64,000 nucleotides of DNA from Alphaproteobacteria bacterium. GTDB lineage: Bacteria > Pseudomonadota > Alphaproteobacteria > Caulobacterales > Hyphomonadaceae. The translations under genes and the position numbers were made by a program. This document shows, piece by piece, positions 57,803-64,000 of the stretch. Position 1 is the first letter of the stretch; every line of letters begins with the position of its first letter. The notes beneath the pieces were generated by a model, which saw only the letters and a list, made by a program, of their open reading frames with translations, was not told where the DNA came from and did no database searches. Location: NCBI GenBank assembly GCA_018222605.1, contig JAAEZZ010000011.1, positions 94,251 to 158,250 of the forward strand. Direction: 5' to 3'.

Positions 57803-58699
57803 CTAGCAGCCGGCCTTGGAGGCCTGATAAATGCTGTCGATCGTGGCGGCGAGGGTTGTGTTGAATTCCTCATCGCTCTGGTCGGCAGACAGGCCTTCGG
57901 TCAGCGCGCGGGAGAAGCTGGCGATGATGCCGTCATTTGCGGCGAGCTTGTCGCAGGCGTCCTCGCGGGAATAGCCGCCGGACAGGGCGACAACACGCAT
58001 CACGCGCGGATGATCAACCAGCGGCTTGTAGAGGTTTGCCTTGGTCGGCAGGGAAAGTTTCAGCATCACTTTCTTGTCTTCGCCCAGCGCGTCAAGCTGT
58101 TTCAGGATCTCTGCCAGAAGGATCTCTTCGGCCTCGGCCTTGTCGGCGATCGTGATCGTGACTTCCGGCTCGATGATCGGCATCAGGCCATGGCCGAGGA
58201 TCTGACGGCCGATGTCAAATTGCTGTGCCACAATAGCGGCAATGCCCTCGGCATTGGCAGCGCTGATGACGGAGCGCATCTTGGTGCCATAGATGCTTTT
58301 GGTGTTGGCGCGCTCCAGAAGATGGTCCAGATCGGGCATTGGCTTCATCAGCTGAACGCCATTGGCTTCATCGGCCAGGCCCTTGTCCACTTTCAGGAAA
58401 GGAACAACCTGGTGTTCGTTCCAGAGATATTCAGCGGTCGGCGTTCCGTCGATATCGCCATCCATGGTCCGTTCAAAGAGAATTGCGCCGATGACTTTCT
58501 CGCCATTGAAGGCCGGGGCCTTGATGATGCGCGCGCGCATATCATGGATCAGGCCGAACATTTCCTCATCATTGGAATAGGCGTCTTCATTGACGCCATA
58601 CAGACGCAGCGCTTTCGGGGTGGAACCGCCGGATTGGTCCAGCGCGGCGATGAAGCCATTCTTCTCGGCAATTTGCCGGGCCATGGTAGCTTTGGTCAT
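57803..58699 (-). CDS. fda: Class I fructose-bisphosphate aldolase
   Basis: 298 residues, the single-domain class I type of about 295-300 residues found in Staphylococcus and many proteobacteria. Landmarks are [60 protein letters not shown] and [13 protein letters not shown], which include likely Schiff-base and phosphate-site lysines. It joins or splits triose phosphates in glycolysis/gluconeogenesis. It is in line with pgk and gap but separated from pgk by a terminator and 342 bp. Confidence 0.92.
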   Translation of the reverse strand: MTKATMARQIAEKNGFIAALDQSGGSTPKALRLYGVNEDAYSNDEEMFGLIHDMRARIIKAPAFNGEKVIGAILFERTMDGDIDGTPTAEYLWNEHQVVPFLKVDKGLADEANGVQLMKPMPDLDHLLERANTKSIYGTKMRSVISAANAEGIAAIVAQQFDIGRQILGHGLMPIIEPEVTITIADKAEAEEILLAEILKQLDALGEDKKVMLKLSLPTKANLYKPLVDHPRVMRVVALSGGYSREDACDKLAANDGIIASFSRALTEGLSADQSDEEFNTTLAATIDSIYQASKAGC

Positions 58700-58733
58700 A
58701 TGAGTTTCTCAACAGATCCTTGATTGCGACATT

Positions 58734-58746
58734 TGCAAAGTTTGCA
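58734..58746. promoter_or_regulatory. Perfect dyad TGCAAA-G-TTTGCA upstream of fba
   Basis: 13-bp palindrome with a one-base centre, 35-47 bp before the fba ATG. A regulator binding site is plausible. I found no matching copy upstream of gap or tkt. Confidence 0.4.
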
Positions 58747-58990
58747 TTCAAGTACCGTGCCTTTTTCAGGGGTCAACCGCTATGGGCCAGGCAAAGCGTT
58801 AATGTGCCGAATCGCCTGTCAGACAAGCGATTTGGGGGATTTTGCCCGAATAGACAGGGACCAGAGGGCTCAGACTGCAGGCGAAACAGGGTGCAATGCA
58901 GCAATCGAGTTTTGCTGTCGTGCTGGCAGCGCGGCTTATGGGAACGTTGTCATTCTTCCGCATGCTGCGCGATTTGCCGCAGGCACAAAA

Positions 58991-59017
58991 AGGCCTGTCC
59001 CGGAAGGGGACAGGCCT
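58991..59017 (-). terminator. Intrinsic terminator of pgk
   Basis: Perfect 11-bp stem (58991-59001 AGGCCTGTCCC with 59007-59017), 5-base loop. On the minus strand it is followed by TTTTT (58990-58986). It lies 25 bp after the pgk stop. Confidence 0.85.
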
Positions 59018-59041
59018 GAAGGGGTGAATCAGATCAGAAGA

Positions 59042-60241
59042 TCAGGATTTGAGGGCTTCAACGCCGGGCAGGGGCTTGCCTTCCATCCATTCCAGGAAGG
59101 CGCCGCCTGCGGTTGAGACGAAGGTGAAGTCGCGGGCCGCGTCGGCATGGTTCAGGGCGGCGACCGTGTCGCCTCCGCCGGCCACAGCGACGAGCTTGCC
59201 TTCCTTGGCGCGGATGCCGGCAGCCTGGGCGGCAGAGACCGTTGCCTTGTCAAAGGGCGACATTTCGAACGCGCCCAAAGGCCCGTTCCAGACCAGCGTT
59301 TTCGATTTGCCCATGGCGGCGACCAGTTGGGCCACGGTCTTCATGCCGGCGTCGAGGATCATCTCGTCTGCGGCCACGTCCTCCGGCGCGCAGGTGCGGT
59401 TCTCGGCATAGGGCGCGAAGTCCTTTGCGACGACGACATCCACCGGAAGCAGGATTTCGCACTCATTCTTCCCGGCGATCTCCATGATCTCGCGGGCAAG
59501 GTCTGCCAGGTCATGTTCGCACAGGGATTTGCCGACATTAATGCCCTTGGCGGCCAGGAAGGTGTTCGCCATGCCGCCGCCAATCGCCAGCTTGTCCACC
59601 TTGGTGACGAGGTTCTTCAGAAGATCGATCTTGGAGGAGACCTTCGCGCCGCCGACAACGGCCAGCACTGGGCGTTCCGGCGTGCCGAGGGCTTTCTCCA
59701 GCGCGTCGAGTTCGGCTTCCATCGTGACACCGGCATAGGCGGGCAGGAAGTGCGTGATGCCTTCGGTGGAGGCGTGTGCGCGGTGGGCGGCAGAGAAGGC
59801 GTCATTGACGTAGATGTCGCCCAGCGCGGCCATGCGCTCTGACAAATCCTTATCGTTCTTTTCCTCGCCCGGTTCGAACCGTGTGTTCTCCATCAGGATG
59901 ACATCGCCCGCAGGGCGGCTTTGCACAAAGGATTTCGCCTTTGGGCCAAAGCCGCAATTCTCTGCGAAATGTACCGGCGTGCCGAGCACTTTCGAGAAGG
60001 CTTCGGCGACAGGCTCCAAGCTCATCTCCGGAACAATCTGGCCTTTCGGGCGGCCGAAATGGGCCATCAGCACAACTTTCGCGCCAGCATCGCGCAGGGC
60101 GTTCACCGTGCCGAGCGCCGCGCGCAGGCGGGTATCATCAGTCACCTTGCCGTTCTCCATCGGCACGTTGAAATCAACGCGGACCAGGGCGGTCTTGCCG
60201 GTCAGATCCCCGGCATCGGCGATGCGTTTGAAGCTGGACAT
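59042..60241 (-). CDS. pgk: Phosphoglycerate kinase
   Basis: 399 residues. The N-terminal [64 protein letters not shown] and the C-terminal nucleotide-binding [26 protein letters not shown], and [11 protein letters not shown] are intact. It transfers phosphate between 1,3-bisphosphoglycerate and ADP. Its ATG shares a base with the stop of the methyltransferase gene (TAATG), so the two are coupled. Confidence 0.97.
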   Translation of the reverse strand: MSSFKRIADAGDLTGKTALVRVDFNVPMENGKVTDDTRLRAALGTVNALRDAGAKVVLMAHFGRPKGQIVPEMSLEPVAEAFSKVLGTPVHFAENCGFGPKAKSFVQSRPAGDVILMENTRFEPGEEKNDKDLSERMAALGDIYVNDAFSAAHRAHASTEGITHFLPAYAGVTMEAELDALEKALGTPERPVLAVVGGAKVSSKIDLLKNLVTKVDKLAIGGGMANTFLAAKGINVGKSLCEHDLADLAREIMEIAGKNECEILLPVDVVVAKDFAPYAENRTCAPEDVAADEMILDAGMKTVAQLVAAMGKSKTLVWNGPLGAFEMSPFDKATVSAAQAAGIRAKEGKLVAVAGGGDTVAALNHADAARDFTFVSTAGGAFLEWMEGKPLPGVEALKS

Positions 60242-60876
60242 TACTTGCTCTCCGTTTTGCGGAATACGGCGCGCAACAGGGCGGCCGGTCCGGTATGATA
60301 GGGGCCTTCGCTCAGGGTCTCGATGCCGGTCCAGAAGGAAACGGGCTCGCCGCCGGCGAAATCGGCTTTGATCTCTGCGGGGTCATATAGCAGGGCAGGA
60401 TTGGGCGGGCCGCCGGACTGGTGGCTCTCCTGATACTGGCTCTGGTCCTTGGTAAAGCCTTCCAGGAACAGGTGGCCGCCGCTCTTCAGGGCGCCCAGAA
60501 GGCGGGTGTGAAAAGCGGGCCGGAAGTCTGGTGGCATGTGCGCGAACATGATCGCGGCATGATCGAAGCGGCCTTCTGGCCAGTCCCAACTGGCCAGGTC
60601 TGCTTCGATACAGGTGACGAAAACGCCGTGGCTGGCAGCCAGGTCTTCGGTTTTGGAGAGGCCGGAGGCGGACATGTCCACAGCGGTCACATCCAGGCCG
60701 AGCCGGGCCAGAAATACAGCGTCCCGGCCTTCACCGCTTGCCGGAACAAGCGCCTTCTGGCCGGGACGGAACAGGTCTGAAAAGCCCATCAGCAGGCGGC
60801 TGGCACGCTCTCCATAGGCAAACCCGTCTTCGCTGAATCTGGAATTCCAGAATTCTGCCTGGTCGGGTCCGCTCAT
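60241..60876 (-). CDS. Class I SAM-dependent methyltransferase (TehB/thiol methyltransferase-like)
   Basis: 211 residues from the ATG at 60876; an upstream in-frame start lies within gap. It begins [19 protein letters not shown], seen in TehB-like enzymes. The SAM loop is [28 protein letters not shown], and [12 protein letters not shown] and [12 protein letters not shown] follow. It is probably an S-methyltransferase acting on thiols or thiopurines, inferred only. It sits between gap (32 bp upstream) and pgk (1-bp overlap), an unexpected insert in a glycolysis cluster. Confidence 0.85.
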   Translation of the reverse strand: MSGPDQAEFWNSRFSEDGFAYGERASRLLMGFSDLFRPGQKALVPASGEGRDAVFLARLGLDVTAVDMSASGLSKTEDLAASHGVFVTCIEADLASWDWPEGRFDHAAIMFAHMPPDFRPAFHTRLLGALKSGGHLFLEGFTKDQSQYQESHQSGGPPNPALLYDPAEIKADFAGGEPVSFWTGIETLSEGPYHTGPAALLRAVFRKTESK

Positions 60877-60908
60877 GAGGAATCCTTTCAGCCGCCTGGG
60901 AACGGGCC

Positions 60909-61916
60909 CTAGATCAGTTTGGACATGACGAGCGCAGTGTCGCTCATGCGGGTCGCGAAGCCCCACTCATTGTCATACCAGGACAGGACGCGAACCATCG
61001 TGCCTTCAATGACCTGCGTCTGCGGCAGGGCGAAGGTGGAGGAGTGGGCGTCGTGGTTGAAGTCAGAGGAGACCAGCGGCTTGTCGGTGTAGCCGAGCAC
61101 GCCTTTCATGGCGCCGTCAGCGGCGGCGATGATGGCATTGTTGATCTCGTCAACATTGGTCGGCTTGCCGGCATCGAACACCAGGTCAACGACGGAGACG
61201 TTCGGCGTCGGCACGCGCACGGAGGAGCCATCCAGCTTGCCCTTCAGTTCCGGCAGGACCAGGCCGACGGCCTTGGCAGCGCCGGTGGAGGTCGGGATCA
61301 TCGACATGGCAGCCGCGCGGCCGCGATAGAGATCCTTGTGCATGCGGTCCAGCGTCGGCTGGTCGCCTGTGTAAGAGTGGATCGTCGTCATGTAGCCGCG
61401 CTTGATGCCGACCGTGTCGTTCAGAACCTTGGCGACCGGGGACAGGCAGTTCGTGGTGCAGGACGCGTTGGAGACGACAAGGTCATCCTTGGTCAGCGTG
61501 TCATGGTTCACGCCATAAACGATGGTCTTGTCGGCATTGGTGGCCGGAGCGGAGACCAGAACGCGCTTGGCGCCGGCTTTCAGGTGGGCAGAGGCCTTTT
61601 CCTTGTCGGCGAAGATGCCGGTGCATTCCATCGCGATGTCGATGTCCAGCTCGGCATGCGGCAGGTCAGCGGGGTCGCGCACGGCGGTGCAGAGGAATTT
61701 GCGGTCGCCAACGATGATCGTGTCGCCCTCAACCTTGACCTCGTAAGGCAGCCGACCATGCACAGAATCATACTGCAGCAGGTGGGCATTTGTCTCGACC
61801 GGACCGAGATCGTTGATCGCAACGACTTCGATGTCCTTGCGGTCATGCTCGATGATCGAACGAAGGACGAGACGGCCGATACGGCCAAAACCATTGATTG
61901 CAACGCGAACGGCCAT
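60909..61916 (-). CDS. gap: Glyceraldehyde-3-phosphate dehydrogenase
   Basis: 335 residues from the ATG at 61916, which has a GAGGAG site; the ORF is open further upstream but without support. INGFGRIGR opens the cofactor fold. The catalytic Cys is C153 in SNASCTTNCLSP, with the His in a HSYTGDQ segment. The Asp in INDLG after the first Rossmann turn favours NAD. First gene of gap-methyltransferase-pgk. Confidence 0.96.
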   Translation of the reverse strand: MAVRVAINGFGRIGRLVLRSIIEHDRKDIEVVAINDLGPVETNAHLLQYDSVHGRLPYEVKVEGDTIIVGDRKFLCTAVRDPADLPHAELDIDIAMECTGIFADKEKASAHLKAGAKRVLVSAPATNADKTIVYGVNHDTLTKDDLVVSNASCTTNCLSPVAKVLNDTVGIKRGYMTTIHSYTGDQPTLDRMHKDLYRGRAAAMSMIPTSTGAAKAVGLVLPELKGKLDGSSVRVPTPNVSVVDLVFDAGKPTNVDEINNAIIAAADGAMKGVLGYTDKPLVSSDFNHDAHSSTFALPQTQVIEGTMVRVLSWYDNEWGFATRMSDTALVMSKLI

Positions 61917-61971
61917 GAAAAATCTCCTCGGAGCGGCAGGCTGAAAATCTGTTGGGCCCTTTACGACGCTG

Positions 61972-62002
61972 GGACGTTTTCGTCCACCCGCATACCATGC
62001 GG
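61972..62002 (-). promoter_or_regulatory. Two adjacent short hairpins upstream of gap
   Basis: GGACG-TTTT-CGTCC (61972-61985) and CCGCAT-ACC-ATGCGG (61988-62002) sit 56-86 bp before the gap ATG. They could be leader hairpins or operator dyads. No downstream T-run of the right length supports a terminator for an opposite gene. Confidence 0.35.
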
Positions 62003-62107
62003 CAGCCCGACGCTTGCTATCTAGGGAGGGAAGGTGGCGCTTAAAAGGCATGGACTTGCCGAAGGCAGCCGCCTATGGCCTGATCGCCTGTCAGTGAGGA
62101 AAGCTTC

Positions 62108-63010
62108 ATGCGTCAGGTAAAAATCGGCACGACGGGACCGGAAGTCGGCGCGCTCGGCTATGGCTGCTGGCGCTTTCTGGGGCACAGCCTGTCTCAGGCC
62201 GAGACATTGATCGAGACGGCGCTGGATCTGGGCATGAGCCTGATAGATACCGCCGACGTCTATGGCTATGGCGGGCCAGGGTTTGGCGCCGCCGAGGCCC
62301 TGCTGGGCAAGGTGATCGCGGCGAGCCCTGAACGCCGCCGCCGCATGGTGCTGGCCACTAAGGGCGGGATCATTCCGCCTGAGCCCTATAATTCCAGCCG
62401 GGACTATCTGGTGTCGGCTTGTGAGGCCTCTCTGGACCGGCTGGGCGTGGAGCAGATCGACCTCTACCAGATTCACCGGCCGGACCTGCTGACCCCCTGG
62501 GAAGAGGTGGCCCGCGCGCTGGAAGACCTGATCGAGGCGGGCAAGATCCGCCAAATCGGCGTATCCAATTTCAGCCCGACGCAGACCCGCGCGCTGCAGG
62601 CACACCTGGCCCCGCGCATTGTCAGCACCCAGCCGGAATTTTCCGCCATGCATACCGCGCCCATGGAAGATGGCACGCTGGACTGGTGCCAGGAAATGAA
62701 TGCGGCGGCGACTGTCTGGTCTCCGCTGGCGGGCGGCAGGCTGGCCGATGGCTATGTGCCGGGGGAGGGCGATCCGCACACGCTGCTGGCTTTGCATGTG
62801 GAACTGGACCGGCAGGCGCATCAGCATGGCGTCAGCCGCAGCGACATTGCACTGGCCTTTGTGCTGAAGCATCCGGCACGGCCGGTGGCGCTGCTGGGCA
62901 CTCAGACGCCTGAGCGGTTGACCGCAGCCATACGGGCACTGGAGGTGAACATGTCTCGCCGTGACTGGTACGCCATTCTTGAGGCGAGCCGCGGGACGCC
63001 GATGCCATGA
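62108..63010 (+). CDS. Aldo-keto reductase (YdhF-like)
   Basis: 300 residues. It shows GALGYGCWRFLGHS, catalytic Asp/Tyr in LIDTADVYGYGGPG, Lys in LATKGGI, and His in YQIHRPD, plus IGVSNFSPTQTRALQ and the C-terminal LLGTQTPERLTAA for cofactor binding. NADPH-dependent oxidoreductase of unknown substrate. It is a different subfamily from the enzyme at 56.7 kb. It overlaps the transporter gene by 4 bp. Confidence 0.9.
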   Translation: MRQVKIGTTGPEVGALGYGCWRFLGHSLSQAETLIETALDLGMSLIDTADVYGYGGPGFGAAEALLGKVIAASPERRRRMVLATKGGIIPPEPYNSSRDYLVSACEASLDRLGVEQIDLYQIHRPDLLTPWEEVARALEDLIEAGKIRQIGVSNFSPTQTRALQAHLAPRIVSTQPEFSAMHTAPMEDGTLDWCQEMNAAATVWSPLAGGRLADGYVPGEGDPHTLLALHVELDRQAHQHGVSRSDIALAFVLKHPARPVALLGTQTPERLTAAIRALEVNMSRRDWYAILEASRGTPMP

Positions 63011-63936
63011 GTGCGCGCCTGCCGACAGGGCGCAGCGCGTCTGACTGGAGTCTGTTTTGTCTGCTGACCCTGTTCTGGGCCGGTGCCTATGCGCTGACGC
63101 GTGTGGCGGTCGACAAGGGCAATCCGGAGATGGGTCTGCCGGTGGCCTGGGTGCTGCCGGGCCGACTGGTGATCGGCGCCGTAGTGCTGTGGATCATCAT
63201 GCTGGCACGGGGGCAGCGCCTGCCGCCTTTGGCGGACCGTCGGCGCTGGCTGGTGATCATCAGTATGGGTCTGACCGGATCTGTCTTTCCGTTCTTTCTG
63301 ATCACGACCGCTCAGCAAACGGTCAATTCCAGCCTTGCCGCGCTTTACACCGCAGCGGTGCCGATCTTCGTGGCCAGCGGGGCGACCTTCCTGTTCCATG
63401 ACGAGAAGATGACGCGTAGTTCGCTGGTGGGTGTGCTGATAGGCTTTGCCGGCATTGTCGTGCTGTTTGGGCCGGATGCAATGAAAGGCCTGGGCGATGC
63501 GAGCGTGATTGCGCAGATCCTGCTGATCCTTGCCACAGTGAATTATGCCGTTTCCAGCCTTGTTGCGCGCGGGGCGCCGGTGATGGAGGCGATGCCCTTT
63601 GCGACGGGTTTCGTGACTGTTGCGGCGATCGTCTCCCTGCCGCTGGCTTTTACGGTGACGCCGTCTGAAGTGAATGCCGACTGGAGCCATTGGGGCGCGG
63701 TACTGGCGCTGGGCATCGGGCCCTCGGCCGTTGCGCAGGCGCTCTACATGTTCCTGATCGCGCGGACGAGCGCGACGTTCCTGTCGCTGACGGGCTATTC
63801 CATTCCGGTGGTGAGTGCGGCGCTCGGCTGGCTCTTCTTCCGCGAGACGCAGAGCTGGCAGGCGCTGGTGGCCTTTGTGCTGATCCTGGGCGGCGTATGG
63901 CTTGCGCGCGGCGGCGGCGGAGTGAAGGAAGGCTAG
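63007..63936 (+). CDS. DMT-superfamily (EamA) transporter
   Basis: 309 residues with ten predicted transmembrane helices in two EamA repeats, the second beginning near residue 165 (SVIAQILLILATVNYAVSSLVARGAP). Landmarks are LTLFWAGAYALTRVAV, VNSSLAALYTAAVPIFVASGATFLFHDEK and FLSLTGYSIPVVSAALGWLFFRE. It exports a small metabolite of unknown kind. Coupled to the aldo-keto reductase (ATGA). The last 64 bases of the window after it hold nothing I can recognise. Confidence 0.9.
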   Translation: MSARLPTGRSASDWSLFCLLTLFWAGAYALTRVAVDKGNPEMGLPVAWVLPGRLVIGAVVLWIIMLARGQRLPPLADRRRWLVIISMGLTGSVFPFFLITTAQQTVNSSLAALYTAAVPIFVASGATFLFHDEKMTRSSLVGVLIGFAGIVVLFGPDAMKGLGDASVIAQILLILATVNYAVSSLVARGAPVMEAMPFATGFVTVAAIVSLPLAFTVTPSEVNADWSHWGAVLALGIGPSAVAQALYMFLIARTSATFLSLTGYSIPVVSAALGWLFFRETQSWQALVAFVLILGGVWLARGGGGVKEG

Positions 63937-64000
63937 GGGTCCAGCTGCACATGCGACGCCCGTGAAGGCGCTTTGTAGGTGGGGTTTGAGTTTTTATCCG

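Larger units (their letters stand above)
58700..59041 (-). other. Non-coding region between pgk and fba
   Basis: 342 bp. It holds the pgk terminator (58991-59017), a 13-bp palindrome (58734-58746) close to fba, and presumably the fba promoter. No small ORF with a good ribosome site was found. Confidence 0.6.

Noticed and set aside
59872..59888. Second LexA-like box GTTC...GTTC
   Set aside because: The spacer is 9 bases, not 7, and it lies inside the pgk coding region.
61044..62024. 326-codon open frame opposite gap
   Set aside because: Shadow of gap; no domain visible and biased composition expected from a high-GC reverse frame.
1..64000. Mobile elements, prophage or CRISPR arrays
   Set aside because: No transposase, integrase, phage gene or regularly spaced repeat was found; the single tRNA gene has no adjacent integrase or duplicated 3' end.

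Overview
The window looks like chromosomal DNA of an alphaproteobacterium, most likely from the Hyphomonadaceae/Caulobacterales side. This is inferred from gene content, not from a database search. Pointers are the FlaF/FlbT pair behind the flagellin, a DUF1217 flagellar protein, MmcB behind a GTTC-N7-GTTC type LexA box, a large DUF4175 (TIGR02302-like) membrane protein, and the DUF4164-zapA pair divergent from transketolase. Base composition looks uniform, and I see no phage, transposon or CRISPR signature.

Positions 1 to 29.2 kb are one almost uninterrupted flagellar locus in alternating strand blocks. Block 1 (+) is fliF(end)-fliH-fliN-fliP-fliG. Block 2 (-) is motB-flgE-flgK-flgL-flgI. 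Block 3 (+) is fliM-motA-TPR protein-flgF-flgG-flgA-flgH-fliL. Block 4 (-) is fliK-flgD. Block 5 (+) is flgJ-like, flgN-like, flagellin, flaF, flbT, DUF1217. Block 6 is fliI alone (-). Block 7 (+) is flgB-flgC-fliE-fliQ-flhA-fliR-flhB-fliJ. Together they give nearly a whole flagellum: export gate, ATPase complex, switch, rod, P and L rings, hook, filament, stator and the FlaF/FlbT flagellin control pair. Several switch and export parts are unusual: FliM has no N-terminal CheY-binding peptide, FliG has lost EHPQ, FlhB has NPEH for NPTH, and the flagellin carries a 101-residue tandem duplication. An uncharacterised periplasmic helical-repeat protein sits in the stator operon. A GGDEF diguanylate cyclase closes the locus.

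From 30.4 to 36.9 kb lie a tRNA-Arg(CCT), a secreted nuclease-like lipoprotein, rpoH, an SOS-type cassette (LexA box, mmcB and a small protein ending in a candidate sliding-clamp motif), transketolase, DUF4164-zapA, a small twin-helix membrane protein and a cobalamin adenosyltransferase. From 36.9 to 46.5 kb a long minus-strand run holds argH-lptM-lipoprotein-lysA-DUF4175-mprF-metallo-hydrolase. The region from 46.5 to 57.7 kb is mixed housekeeping: tlpA, a second SNase-like protein, rpmE, an MsbA-like ABC exporter, a short-chain dehydrogenase, a Baeyer-Villiger-type monooxygenase, an inositol-phosphatase family protein, efp, thiE, and a marR/aldo-keto reductase pair with matching operator-like sites. 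From 57.8 to 61.9 kb is a lower-glycolysis cluster (gap, methyltransferase, pgk, class I aldolase), followed by a second aldo-keto reductase and a DMT-family exporter.

Genes are very tightly packed. Five of the eleven convergent gene pairs end on one shared CTAG tetranucleotide, so both stop codons are read from the same four bases.
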